Source: Azonexus hydrophilus DSM 23864
GTDB taxonomy: Bacteria > Pseudomonadota > Gammaproteobacteria > Burkholderiales > Rhodocyclaceae
Reading direction: 5' to 3'
DNA: 64,000 nt
NCBI RefSeq assembly: GCF_000429605.1
Contig: NZ_AUCE01000012.1
Span: 558,001 to 622,000 of the forward strand
This document shows, one piece after another, positions 19,141 through 28,266 of the stretch. Position 1 is the stretch's first letter. Each line of letters begins with the position of its first letter. The translations under genes were made by a program, and so were the position numbers. The notes under the pieces were generated by a model. The model ran no database searches and was not told the DNA's origin. It saw only the letters and a list, made by a program, of their open reading frames with translations.

Positions 19141-20544
19141 ATGAATTTCGCAACTGAAAACCTCGTCTTCGATCCACAGATCATTCGCCGTTATGACGTA
19201 AACGGCCCGCGTTATACGTCGTATCCCACCGCAGACCGCTTTGTCGAAGCATTCGACTCGGAGGCTGCAGCGCTCTGGCTCGGCAAGCGCAACATCGGCG
19301 GTATCAGCCGGCCGCTGTCATTATACTTCCACATCCCCTTCTGCAACACCATCTGTTATTACTGTGCCTGTAACAAGATCATCACCAAGGATCATGGGCG
19401 CAGTGCCAAATACCTGAAGTACCTGGGTAAGGAACTGGCCCTGCAGAGCGCTTCGCTCGAAGGCCGCGACGGTGAGCACGAGGTCATCCAGCTGCATTGG
19501 GGCGGCGGTACGCCGACCTTCCTGTCGCACGACGAGATGCGCCAGCTGATGGCCGAGACGCGCAAGCACTTCAAGTTACTCGATGGCGGTGAGTACTCGA
19601 TCGAAGTCGATCCGCGCAAGGTCGATGCGGCCACCGTGGCCCTGCTCGGCGAACTCGGTTTCAACCGGATGAGCGTCGGCGTTCAGGATTTCGACGAGAA
19701 GGTCCAGGTCGCCATCAATCGCGTGCAGAGCGAAGAGGAAACCTTCAACGTGATCAAGGCGGCACGCGCCAGCGGCTTCAAGTCGGTGTCGGTCGACCTG
19801 ATCTACGGCCTGCCGCACCAGAGCGTGATGGGCTTCAACCGGACCCTGGAGCGGGTGCTGGCGATGGACCCGGATCGTCTGTCGATCTACAACTACGCGC
19901 ACCTGCCGGGCCTGTTCAAGCCGCAGCGGCGGATTGCCGACGCCGACCTGCCGACGCCGGATGCGCGCCTGCAGATCCTGGCGCTGGCGATCAAGAAACT
20001 GACCGACGCCGGTTATGTGTTCATCGGCATGGACCACTTCGCCAAGCCCGACGACGAGCTCGCCGTGGCCCAGCGTCAGGGACGCCTGCACCGCAATTTC
20101 CAGGGGTACTCGACCTATGCCGACTGCGACATGCTGTCATTCGGCATCTCGTCGATCAGCAAGGTCGGGCCGACCTACTACCAGAACGTCAAGACCCTGG
20201 ACGAATACTACGATCGGCTCGACGCGCCGATGCTGCCGGTGATTCGCGGTATCGAGCTGACCGCCGACGACATCCTGCGCCGTTCCATCATCCAGGCGCT
20301 GATGTGTCATTTCGAGCTGTCGATCGAAAGCATCGAGAGCGCGCACCTGATCGATTTCCACAAGTATTTCGCTGCCGAGATCGAGGATTTGCGCGAGCTG
20401 GAGCGCGGTGGTCTGCTCAAGATCGAACGCGAATGGATCACCGTGCTGCCGCCGGGGCGCATGCTGGTGCGCGTCATCGCCATGGCCTTCGACCGTTACC
20501 TGCGCGCCGACCGGCAGCGGACGCGTTACTCGAAAGTGATCTGA
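19141..20544 (+). CDS. hemN: oxygen-independent coproporphyrinogen III dehydrogenase
   Basis: Radical SAM enzyme that converts coproporphyrinogen III to protoporphyrinogen IX without O2 for haem synthesis. The 467 residues include the YFHIPFCNTICYYC motif (Cys68, Cys72 and Cys75 bind the [4Fe-4S] cluster), the preceding PRYTSYPTADRF substrate segment, GGGTPTFL, and the C-terminal HemN domain, which distinguishes it from HemW. Regulation by FNR is expected from the box at 19073. The haem product would serve the low-oxygen respiratory proteins implied by the neighbouring genes. Confidence 0.96.
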   Translation: MNFATENLVFDPQIIRRYDVNGPRYTSYPTADRFVEAFDSEAAALWLGKRNIGGISRPLSLYFHIPFCNTICYYCACNKIITKDHGRSAKYLKYLGKELALQSASLEGRDGEHEVIQLHWGGGTPTFLSHDEMRQLMAETRKHFKLLDGGEYSIEVDPRKVDAATVALLGELGFNRMSVGVQDFDEKVQVAINRVQSEEETFNVIKAARASGFKSVSVDLIYGLPHQSVMGFNRTLERVLAMDPDRLSIYNYAHLPGLFKPQRRIADADLPTPDARLQILALAIKKLTDAGYVFIGMDHFAKPDDELAVAQRQGRLHRNFQGYSTYADCDMLSFGISSISKVGPTYYQNVKTLDEYYDRLDAPMLPVIRGIELTADDILRRSIIQALMCHFELSIESIESAHLIDFHKYFAAEIEDLRELERGGLLKIEREWITVLPPGRMLVRVIAMAFDRYLRADRQRTRYSKVI

Positions 20545-20606
20545 CGGTGCCGGCGGAGGGGCGGGCGGGTTAAACTTCCCGCCTGTTTCCTGTCCAGCCC
20601 TGTTTC

Positions 20607-21278
20607 ATGCCCGATACCGGTTTCCTTGCCCTGTTTCTCGTCGGCCTGCTCGGCGGTGCACATTGTGTCGGCATGTGCGGCGGTATCGTCGGCGCGCTGG
20701 CCATGGGCGGCGCGTCGCGCTGGTCGATGCACCTGGCCTACAACGGTGGCCGCATCCTCTCCTATGCCGCTGCCGGCGCCCTCGCCGGTGCCCTCGGTGC
20801 GGCCAGCCTGGGGCTGGAAGGGCAGGTGCCGGCGCGGCTGATCCTCTACCTGTTTGCCAACCTGATGCTGATCGCGCTGGGTTTTTACCTGCTCGGTGCG
20901 ACCCGGGTGCTGGCGTTCACCGAACGCGCCGGCCAGGCGCTATGGCGCCGCATCCAGCCGCTGACCCGGCGCTTCCTGCCGGCCACCACCGTCCGTCAGG
21001 CCTTTCCGCTGGGCCTGTTGTGGGGCTGGCTGCCTTGCGGACTGGTATACAGCGCCCTAGCCAGTGCGCTGTCGGCCGGTTCGGCCGGGCGTGGCGCCGC
21101 CCTGATGCTGGCCTTCGGGCTGGGGACCCTGCCCAACCTGTTGCTCGCCGGCATCCTTTTTTCGCGGCTCAACGAATTTGTCCGCCGGCCCGTGGTCCGT
21201 ACCTTGTCCGGCCTGCTGATTCTCGGTTTCGGGATTTACGGCCTGTACGCTTTGCCCTATCTGATGGAGAACGTCTGA
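20607..21278 (+). CDS. sulfite exporter TauE/SafE-like membrane protein linked to copper/cbb3 maturation
   Basis: A 223-residue protein with about six membrane helices. Its opening [14 protein letters not shown] places two cysteines and a histidine in the first helix, typical of the TauE/SafE (UreH-like) group that sits in cbb3 oxidase maturation clusters with a Cu+-ATPase, hemN and fnr. A role in copper delivery or cytochrome oxidase assembly is inferred from that pattern. The GTG of copA begins 2 bp after its stop, so the two genes form an operon. Confidence 0.85.
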   Translation: MPDTGFLALFLVGLLGGAHCVGMCGGIVGALAMGGASRWSMHLAYNGGRILSYAAAGALAGALGAASLGLEGQVPARLILYLFANLMLIALGFYLLGATRVLAFTERAGQALWRRIQPLTRRFLPATTVRQAFPLGLLWGWLPCGLVYSALASALSAGSAGRGAALMLAFGLGTLPNLLLAGILFSRLNEFVRRPVVRTLSGLLILGFGIYGLYALPYLMENV

Positions 21279-21279
21279 G

Positions 21280-23475
21280 GTGACCGACAAGACCCTGCCT
21301 GACAGTGCGGAACAGGTGATTGAATTCGCCATTGGCGGCATGACCTGTGCCGCCTGTTCCACGCGCCTGGAAAAAGTGCTCAACCGCCAGGCCGGCATGC
21401 AGGCCAACGTCAATCTGGCGGCCGAGCGGGCGCGTGTGCGCCTGAGCGGGGTCGGGCCGGAGGCGGTGATCGCGGCGGTGGCCAAGGCCGGTTTTTCGGC
21501 GACCCTGGTCGATGCGGGAACGCGCGAGCGGGAAAAGCAGGAGAAGGAACGAGTCTATCGGCAGGAGGTCCGCCGTTTCTGGATCGCCGTCGTGCTGACC
21601 TTGCCGCTGGTTGGTCAGATGATTTTCATGTTCGGCGAGGGCGGGCACGAGAACGAGTTGCCGCGCTGGCTGCAATTGCTGCTGGCGACCCCGGTCCAGT
21701 TCTGGATCGGCTGGCGTTTCTACGACGGCGCGGCCAAGGCCTTGCGCGGCGGCGGTGCCAACATGGACGTGCTGGTCGCGCTCGGCACCAGCATGGCCTG
21801 GGGCTTCTCGGCCGTGGTCACGGTGTTCGGCCTGCACGATCAGCATGTGTATTTCGAGGCCGGGGCGGCGGTGATCACCCTGGTCCTGCTCGGCAAATTG
21901 CTTGAGGCCAGGGCCAAGGCACGCACCTCGGAGGCGATCGAGTCGCTGATCCGCCTGCGCCCGAAAACCGCCCGCGTCGAGCGCGACGGGCAGTGGCTGG
22001 AACTGCCCGTCGATGCGCTGATGCCGGGCGACATCTTCCTGGTGCGTCCGGGCGAGAGCGTGCCGGTGGACGGCGAGGTCATCGACGGCGACTCCAGCGT
22101 CGATGAGGCGATGCTGACCGGCGAGAGCATGCCGGTGGGCAAAGGCGCAGGCGACCGCGTGTTCGCGGCGACGGCCAACGGCCAGGGAGCCTTGCGTTGC
22201 CGGGCAACCGGCGTCGGCGAACAGACTCTGCTGGCCGGCATCATCCGCTTGGTCGGCGAGGCACAGGGCTCGAAGGCGCCGGTGCAGCGCCTGGCCGACC
22301 GCATTTCCGGGATATTCGTGCCGGTGGTCTGTTTGATCGCACTGGCGACCTTTGTTGCCTGGTGGTGGATCGGTGGTGAATTTGCCGAGGCGCTGGTCAA
22401 TGCGGTTGCCGTGCTGGTCATTGCCTGTCCGTGCGCGCTCGGTCTGGCGACGCCGACGGCGATCATGGTCGGCACCGGCCAGGGCGCCCGCGCCGGCATC
22501 CTGGTGCGCAACGCCGAGGCGCTCGAACGCGCCCAGAAGATCGGTGTCCTGGCGCTCGACAAGACCGGGACGCTGACCTGCGGTCAGCCGCAGGTCACCG
22601 ACGTGGTGCCCATGGCTTGCAAGCGCGAGGAAGCCTTGCGCCTGGCGGCGGCGCTCGAACACCAGTCCGAGCATCCGCTGGCGCGTGCCGTGGTGGCGGC
22701 GCATGGCGACGGAGAACTGCCGCCGGTGAATAACTTCCGGGCGCTGGCCGGACACGGTGTGAGCGGCGAAGTCGATTCCCGCGTCTTGCGACTCGGTTCG
22801 CCGGCCTGGTTCGGGCTGGACGACGAAGCGATTGCCGAACTGCAGTCGGCCGGCAAGACGGTCGTGGTGCTGGCCGAAATGAATGGTGAGGTGCCAACTG
22901 CAGTGCTGGCGCTGATCGCCATTGCCGACGCGTTGCGGCCGACGTCGCGGCAGGCCGTGGCGCAGTTGCGAGCGCAAGGCATCCGCGTGGTGATGCTGAC
23001 CGGTGACAATGTGGCGACCGCCGCGGCGATTGCCGCGCAGGCCGGCATCGACGAATTCCGCGCCGGCATCCTGCCCGGCGACAAGGCGGCGGTGATCAAT
23101 GCCCTGAAGTCTGGAGATGCTCTGGTGGCCATGGTTGGCGACGGGGTCAACGACGCGCCGGCGCTGGCTGCGGCCGATGTCAGCTTCGCCATCGGTGCCG
23201 GTTCGGATACGGCCATCGAGGCCGCCGACCTGACCCTGATCCGCAACGACCTGCGTGGTGTGGCTGACGCCATCGCCTTGTCCAGGGCGACTTTGGGCAA
23301 GATCCGGCAGAATCTGTTCTTTGCTTTCGTTTACAATGTTTCGGGTTTGCCGCTTGCGGCAATGGGCTTGTTGAATCCGGTTATTGCCGGCGCTGCGATG
23401 GCAATGAGTTCGGTCTCGGTGGTGACCAACTCCTTGCTGCTCAAGCGCTGGCGGCCGCATGACCTGAAACGATAG
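21280..23475 (+). CDS. copA: copper-exporting P1B-type ATPase (CopA/CcoI type)
   Basis: Inner-membrane Cu+ pump of 731 residues starting at a GTG. Order: one N-terminal HMA domain ([11 protein letters not shown], Cys23/Cys26), the transmembrane CPC motif in [11 protein letters not shown], the phosphorylation motif DKTGTLT, TGES in the actuator, [11 protein letters not shown] hinge, and the terminal YN...[12 protein letters not shown] pattern typical of Cu+ transport. It may export excess Cu or, given the SafE-like/hemN/fnr neighbourhood, supply cbb3 oxidase like CcoI; the sequence alone does not decide. Single HMA domain and length are normal. Confidence 0.94.
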   Translation: MTDKTLPDSAEQVIEFAIGGMTCAACSTRLEKVLNRQAGMQANVNLAAERARVRLSGVGPEAVIAAVAKAGFSATLVDAGTREREKQEKERVYRQEVRRFWIAVVLTLPLVGQMIFMFGEGGHENELPRWLQLLLATPVQFWIGWRFYDGAAKALRGGGANMDVLVALGTSMAWGFSAVVTVFGLHDQHVYFEAGAAVITLVLLGKLLEARAKARTSEAIESLIRLRPKTARVERDGQWLELPVDALMPGDIFLVRPGESVPVDGEVIDGDSSVDEAMLTGESMPVGKGAGDRVFAATANGQGALRCRATGVGEQTLLAGIIRLVGEAQGSKAPVQRLADRISGIFVPVVCLIALATFVAWWWIGGEFAEALVNAVAVLVIACPCALGLATPTAIMVGTGQGARAGILVRNAEALERAQKIGVLALDKTGTLTCGQPQVTDVVPMACKREEALRLAAALEHQSEHPLARAVVAAHGDGELPPVNNFRALAGHGVSGEVDSRVLRLGSPAWFGLDDEAIAELQSAGKTVVVLAEMNGEVPTAVLALIAIADALRPTSRQAVAQLRAQGIRVVMLTGDNVATAAAIAAQAGIDEFRAGILPGDKAAVINALKSGDALVAMVGDGVNDAPALAAADVSFAIGAGSDTAIEAADLTLIRNDLRGVADAIALSRATLGKIRQNLFFAFVYNVSGLPLAAMGLLNPVIAGAAMAMSSVSVVTNSLLLKRWRPHDLKR

Positions 23476-23494
23476 AAGGGAAAGTGGCGTAGCG

Positions 23495-25186
23495 ATGACC
23501 GGGGTGGCCAGTGAAGGAACCAACTTGTTTCAGGCCACCATGGAGGCGGCTCAGGTCGGCATCTTCGTTCTCGGCGGCGGGCGCTTCATTTACGTCAATC
23601 CTTTCATATGCGAGTTGTTCGGCTATAGCGCCGAGGATTTTCAAAGCCGTATCGGTCCGCTCGACCTGGTTGTTCCCGAACAGCATGACCTGGTCCGCGA
23701 ACAGATGGCCCTGCGTGCCGCCGGGGTGCCGGGGAAGGCGTACGAACTGACTGCCCGGCGCCACGACGGCTCGTTGTTCACCATGTCGGTGCTTGGCATG
23801 CCGGCAACTTTCGGCGATCTGCCGGTGTCGGTGGGCACGGTGCTTGATGTCACCGAGCGCAAGAACGCCGAACGGCGCATCCGCGAGCTGGCCGATTTCG
23901 ACGCCCTGACCGGCTTGCCCAACCGGCGCCTGCTGCACGATCGCATGGCGCAGATGATTGCTTCGGCCGAACGCGATGGCGGTACTGCTGCCCTGATGTT
24001 CCTCGACATCGACCACTTCAAGCGGGTCAACGATTCACTGGGTCACAGCGTCGGCGACGACCTGCTGTGCGCGCTGGCGCAGCGCTATACCGGCGTCGTG
24101 CGCCGGGTCGATACGCTGGCGCGCCTGGGGGGCGACGAGTTCATCATCCTGCTGCCCGATGTCAGTGCTGCCAGCGCGGCGGATGTCGCCCGCCGGGTGC
24201 TGGAAATCGCCGGCTCGTCGTTCTCGGTCGGCGGGCACGAACTGACGGTGACTTCGTCGATCGGCATCAGCCTGTATCCGCAGGACGGCCGGGATATCGA
24301 CACCCTGCTCAAGAACGCCGATACGGCGATGTACAAGGCCAAGGAACTCGGGCGCAACACCTTCCAGTTCTATTCCCGGGAGATGAACACGGCGACGCTG
24401 GAACGGCTGATGATGGAGAGCAGCCTGCGTCATGCGCTGACCGGTGACGAGTTCGAGCTGCACTACCAGCCGCTGGTCTGCCTGCGCAGCGGCGAGATCG
24501 TCGGCGTCGAGGCGCTGATCCGCTGGTGCCACCGCGATCTCGGGGTGATCATGCCGGATCGTTTCATTCCGGTGGCCGAGGAAACCGGAATGATCAACCC
24601 GATCGGCGACTGGGTCCTGTTCGAAGCTTGTCGCCAGGCGCAGGCCTGGATCGATGCCGGTCTGTCCTTGCGGACCATGGCCGTCAACGTGGCGCCGGTG
24701 CAGTTCCGCCAGGCCGGATTCGTTGAAATGGTCGCCGGTGCCCTGGGTACCACGGGGCTGGCCGCCGAGCGCCTGGAACTCGAATTGACCGAACGGACGG
24801 TGATGCACGACGCGGAATTTACCCTCGGCACGTTGTCGGCACTCAATCGCATGGGCGTTTGCCTGTCGCTCGATGATTTCGGCACCGGTTACTCGTCGCT
24901 GGCCTACCTGAAGCGTTTTCCGGTCGGCAAGCTGAAGATCGACCGTTCCTTCATCATGGACCTGGAAACCGATCACGATGACCGGGCGATTGCGTCGACC
25001 ATCGTCAACATGGGCAGCAGCCTGCGCCTGACCGTCCTCGCTGAAGGCGTGGAGACTGCCGAGCAGCTCGCCCTGCTGCGCCAGATGGGGTGCAGCATGG
25101 TTCAGGGGTATCATTTCAGTCGTCCCGTGACGGCAGCCCGGATGACCGAACTGCTGCGCGATCAACCCTTTCGTTACGAGAAATGA
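23495..25186 (+). CDS. PAS-GGDEF-EAL cyclic-di-GMP signalling protein
   Basis: A cytoplasmic 563-residue protein. Order: PAS domain (about 10-125), GGDEF diguanylate cyclase domain with an intact RLGGDEF signature, and EAL phosphodiesterase domain with EALIRW, ELTERTVM and LSLDDFGTGYSSL. Both catalytic signatures look intact, so either activity is possible. No membrane segment is present. It sits in the same direction between copA (20 bp upstream) and a CopZ-like gene (3 bp downstream), an unexpected position that could link copper or redox state to c-di-GMP. The PAS ligand is unknown. Confidence 0.93.
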   Translation: MTGVASEGTNLFQATMEAAQVGIFVLGGGRFIYVNPFICELFGYSAEDFQSRIGPLDLVVPEQHDLVREQMALRAAGVPGKAYELTARRHDGSLFTMSVLGMPATFGDLPVSVGTVLDVTERKNAERRIRELADFDALTGLPNRRLLHDRMAQMIASAERDGGTAALMFLDIDHFKRVNDSLGHSVGDDLLCALAQRYTGVVRRVDTLARLGGDEFIILLPDVSAASAADVARRVLEIAGSSFSVGGHELTVTSSIGISLYPQDGRDIDTLLKNADTAMYKAKELGRNTFQFYSREMNTATLERLMMESSLRHALTGDEFELHYQPLVCLRSGEIVGVEALIRWCHRDLGVIMPDRFIPVAEETGMINPIGDWVLFEACRQAQAWIDAGLSLRTMAVNVAPVQFRQAGFVEMVAGALGTTGLAAERLELELTERTVMHDAEFTLGTLSALNRMGVCLSLDDFGTGYSSLAYLKRFPVGKLKIDRSFIMDLETDHDDRAIASTIVNMGSSLRLTVLAEGVETAEQLALLRQMGCSMVQGYHFSRPVTAARMTELLRDQPFRYEK

Positions 25187-25189
25187 GCC

Positions 25190-25396
25190 ATGGAAAATAC
25201 CGAGATCAGCATCGGCGGCATGAGCTGCCAGGGGTGCGTTAAGAACATTACCGGCGTCCTGAGCGCGCTGTCCGGCGTCGCGACGGCCGAAGTGTCGCTG
25301 GAAAAGGCCGCGGCGACAGTGGCTTTCGACCCGCAGGCGATTTCCCGGGCTGAATTGCTGGCGGCGATCGAGGATGCGGGGTTCGATGCCGAGTGA
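25190..25396 (+). CDS. CopZ-like heavy-metal-associated protein
   Basis: A 68-residue single HMA domain with GGMSCQGCVKNI (Cys13, Cys16 metal site), the size of a stand-alone copper chaperone. It would pass Cu+ to CopA, whose gene lies 1.7 kb upstream in the same direction. It starts 3 bp after the GGDEF-EAL gene and so appears to be cotranscribed with it. Confidence 0.9.
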   Translation: MENTEISIGGMSCQGCVKNITGVLSALSGVATAEVSLEKAAATVAFDPQAISRAELLAAIEDAGFDAE

Positions 25397-25703
25397 CGCC
25401 CGTGATTCCTCGCCTGAGGAATCCTGTGTCCTGATGGCGGGCGTGGCAGAAGGGCTGACGATGGCCGATGTGGAACAGCAACTTCGGCTGCTCAGATCCC
25501 TGGCTGGTGTGCATCTTGCCGAAACCTGGAACGGCAAGGCGTTTTCGGCGGGTGAGATGCAGGCTTTTGTGCTGCCGGATACTTCACGATTCGATGGCTA
25601 CCCGTTCGTCCTGCAGGTCCTGATGTCACGGGATGCGCTGGTCGGTGTCCTGTCAAGCATGCTGCAAATGGGGTGCCAGAGGATTGTAAAAATACAACAT
25701 TAG
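25386..25703 (+). CDS. hypothetical protein after copZ
   Basis: A 105-residue open frame that overlaps the end of the CopZ-like gene by 11 bp. I do not recognise a family. It has no membrane segment or metal motif. The N-terminal third is polar and acidic, and the rest (LLRSLAGVHLAETWNGKAF, LPDTSRFDGYPFVLQVLMS) looks like a small folded domain with codon use similar to its neighbours. Overlap and direction suggest translation coupled to copZ. An alternative start is the ATG at 25434. It could still be spurious. Confidence 0.5.
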   Translation: MPSDARDSSPEESCVLMAGVAEGLTMADVEQQLRLLRSLAGVHLAETWNGKAFSAGEMQAFVLPDTSRFDGYPFVLQVLMSRDALVGVLSSMLQMGCQRIVKIQH

Positions 25704-25753
25704 GGGCGCTGATATGCCCGCATATGTTGTGTTTTTTGTCACAAATTTGTAAA

Positions 25754-25768
25754 TGATATATATTATCA
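25754..25768. promoter_or_regulatory. Fur-box-like operator of the Fiu-type receptor operon
   Basis: TGATATAtATTATCA resembles the 7-1-7 Fur motif (TGATAAT-N-ATTATCA) with two mismatches. It lies in an AT-rich island 146 bp upstream of the receptor start, so iron-repressed transcription is expected. Confidence 0.7.
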
Positions 25769-25780
25769 ACCGCAATTAGA

Positions 25781-25806
25781 AGCAAGCCAGCCGCCAGCCA
25801 GCCAGC
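25781..25806 (+). repeat. GCCAGC-rich leader element, copy A
   Basis: Sense-strand GCAAGCCAGCC followed directly by GCCAGCCAGCCAGC, located between the Fur box and the receptor start. Similar elements occur at 32546-32576, 47797-47827, 56123-56152 and 58248-58281. Confidence 0.6.
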
Positions 25807-25913
25807 TTTTCCCCAACCGTATCGCTGTTGGGGCACCCGTCAGGCGGTTGGGCATAGGGTTTGTCACCAGCTTTTCGGATTGTCCCGCGCAGCGTGTTTC
25901 CAAGGATACGACT

Positions 25914-28190
25914 GTGAAACGAAAAGCCCGTCATGTGATGGTTCCGGCAAGCTTCCGGACCAATTCCCCTTCCTATACCAAGACCAGCATCGCCATCGGC
26001 ATCTCCACCGCCATGCTGGCACCGGTTTCCACTATCGCCGACGAAGCGGCCAAGGAAACGGAAATGGCTACGGTGACCGTGGTTGAGCGTGTGATCGATC
26101 ACAATCCCTACGCCGAACCGGATGCGCCGTACAAGGCCCGAATTTCCGGCGACGAGCGACGCAAGCGCCCGTTAGCCGAAACGCCGGCCACAATCAACGT
26201 GCTGACAAAAACGCAGATCGAGGATTCGGGTTACACCGACCTGCGCGACATTCTCGATACGCAACCGGGGATTACGCTGGGTACCGGCGAAAACGGCAAT
26301 GCTTTCGGCGACCGCTACATCATCCGTGGTCAGGAAGCTCGTAGCGATGTCTTCGTTGATGGCTTGCGCGATCCCGGGATGAGCATCCGAGAAAGTTTTG
26401 CCGTCGAACAAGTCGAAGTTTCCAAGGGGCCGAGTTCGAGTTTCGCCGGCCGTGGAACGGCCGGTGGTGCGATCAATTCAATCACCAAGCAGGCAACGAC
26501 CGACTATGACTTCACCAAACTTTCGGTAGGCCTGGGTACTGATGATCATCAGCGTTTTACCCTTGATACCAATTATGCATTGAGCGATACGGTGGCATTG
26601 CGTGCCAACTTGCTTTACAGCTATGAAGAGGTCCCGGACCGTAATCCAGCTGATCGGGAACGCAAGGGTGTCGCGCTGTCGGGACTGTTCAAACCGAGTG
26701 AGAACTTGAGTGTCCTGCTCGATTACTATGGTTTTCGCGGCAACGACCGTCCGGATATGGGTACCTATCTGTATGGTACGGTTCCCAACCGCAAGCCCTT
26801 CGAAAATCCGCCGGTTTACGCTCAGGATGGGGATTTCCTGAAGTCCCATGTCGATACCCTGACTGCTCGTCTGAATTACCGTTTCAACGATAATGTCCGG
26901 CTGACCAATGCCACTCGTTGGGGTAAATCAGAAAACGGATACGTGGTTACCGGCGCTGGCTACGTCAGTGATAGCGCATTGCGACTGACGACCCATCAAG
27001 GTTGGCAGGAGGTAGATTACTTCGCCAATCAGACCAATCTGTTCGTGGATGCCCAAATTGCCGGCATGAAACACGAGTGGAATTTTGGCCTGGAGTACAC
27101 CGACCATGCGGTCTTGAATGGTATCTACTCGATCAATGGCGTTACTGCAACAAATCAGCCTACCGCTCCCAATGTTCCTTTTTCTGGCGTTCAGGGAGCA
27201 ATCGATCACAGCAATATCAGCAAGTTCAATTGGGATCAGGACTGGCGTGCCAAGACAGTTTCGCTCTCGGTCATGGATACTGTCGATCTGAGTGACAAAT
27301 GGACCGCATTCGCCGGGGTACGTTACGACCATACCAAGCTCTCGTTGAAAACCCAGACGCCGGCGACCAGTGTAATAACCGGCGATTATTCATACAGTGA
27401 CAGTATGTGGAACGGTCATGTCGGCGTGACCTACAAATTCCTTCCATATGCAAATGTCTATCTGACCTATGCCTCGGCCAAGGATATTAATGGTGGCGAA
27501 TCCGATGTTGGAACCAGCGGCGGTTATGGCGGCTTGATTACCTTCAATGGCAGCGCAGCCGGTGCCAAGCCGGAGACGACGCAAAACCTCGAGTTGGGTA
27601 CCAAGTGGGACCTGATGGGGGGTAAGTTGCTGGCCACTGCAGCACTATTTCACATCAAAAAAAGTGATGTGATGGAGGCTAATGGCTATTCCTCGACAGG
27701 CACCTTCAACAGTGCAGCGAACCTAGTGAGGGGGGTCGAGTTTGGTCTGGCTGGCAATCTTACCGACAAGCTCAGTGCCTTCGCCGGCGTCACTTTCATG
27801 AATGCCAAGGTTACCAAGTCGGCAACGGCATCGAAAATTGGGAAAACTTTGAGCAATTTTGCCGATACGTCGGCATCGGCGCAGTTGCGCTATCAGGCCA
27901 CACCGGCCTTTGCCTTCGGTACTGCGGTCAAATACGAAAGTGAGAAGTATGCCGGCGAGCCTGATACCGCAGCGTCATATGACGCCAATGGTGTCTACAA
28001 TCAACCGATTCCAGCCTACACAGTCTGGGATTTGTTTGCTGATTACCGCCTGAACAAGGCTGCCAAGCTGCGCCTGAATATCGGCAATGTCCTCGACAAG
28101 GATTATTACCTGGCTGGCTATCGATCCGGTAGTTTCGTCTACAAGGGCGACGCGCGTAATGCCCGTTTGACCCTGAACTACGACTTCTGA
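25914..28190 (+). CDS. TonB-dependent catecholate-siderophore receptor (Fiu-like)
   Basis: Outer-membrane receptor of 758 residues from the GTG at 25914, which has AAGGA 7 bases upstream. An N-terminal export region is followed by the plug (TPATINVLTKTQIEDSG, RYIIRGQEARSDVFVDGLRD, GPSSSFAGRGTAGGAINS) and a 22-strand barrel ending in the outer-membrane signature LNYDF. The plug and the adjacent PiuC-type dioxygenase gene resemble the Fiu/PiuA group for ferric catecholates; the real substrate is unknown. No STN domain is present, so it does not signal to an ECF sigma factor. The gene is visibly less GC-rich than its neighbours, as is common for receptors. Confidence 0.92.
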   Translation: MKRKARHVMVPASFRTNSPSYTKTSIAIGISTAMLAPVSTIADEAAKETEMATVTVVERVIDHNPYAEPDAPYKARISGDERRKRPLAETPATINVLTKTQIEDSGYTDLRDILDTQPGITLGTGENGNAFGDRYIIRGQEARSDVFVDGLRDPGMSIRESFAVEQVEVSKGPSSSFAGRGTAGGAINSITKQATTDYDFTKLSVGLGTDDHQRFTLDTNYALSDTVALRANLLYSYEEVPDRNPADRERKGVALSGLFKPSENLSVLLDYYGFRGNDRPDMGTYLYGTVPNRKPFENPPVYAQDGDFLKSHVDTLTARLNYRFNDNVRLTNATRWGKSENGYVVTGAGYVSDSALRLTTHQGWQEVDYFANQTNLFVDAQIAGMKHEWNFGLEYTDHAVLNGIYSINGVTATNQPTAPNVPFSGVQGAIDHSNISKFNWDQDWRAKTVSLSVMDTVDLSDKWTAFAGVRYDHTKLSLKTQTPATSVITGDYSYSDSMWNGHVGVTYKFLPYANVYLTYASAKDINGGESDVGTSGGYGGLITFNGSAAGAKPETTQNLELGTKWDLMGGKLLATAALFHIKKSDVMEANGYSSTGTFNSAANLVRGVEFGLAGNLTDKLSAFAGVTFMNAKVTKSATASKIGKTLSNFADTSASAQLRYQATPAFAFGTAVKYESEKYAGEPDTAASYDANGVYNQPIPAYTVWDLFADYRLNKAAKLRLNIGNVLDKDYYLAGYRSGSFVYKGDARNARLTLNYDF

Positions 28191-28206
28191 CGCGACGTGG
28201 TAACAG

Positions 28207-28242
28207 TACGGGCGACCCCAGTGGGTTCGCCCGTATCGCTTT
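28207..28242 (+). terminator. hairpin after the receptor gene
   Basis: ACGGGCGACCCCA at 28208-28220 pairs with TGGGTTCGCCCGT at 28222-28234 with one mismatch, followed by ATCGCTTTT. It is probably a partial terminator that lowers expression of the downstream genes. Confidence 0.6.
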
Positions 28243-28266
28243 TGAAAAAATTCATCCTTGCATTCC

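Noticed and set aside
21169..23523. 784-codon open frame opposite copA
   Set aside because: Antisense shadow: rich in Arg, His, Gln and Gly, no domain, and copA is unambiguous.
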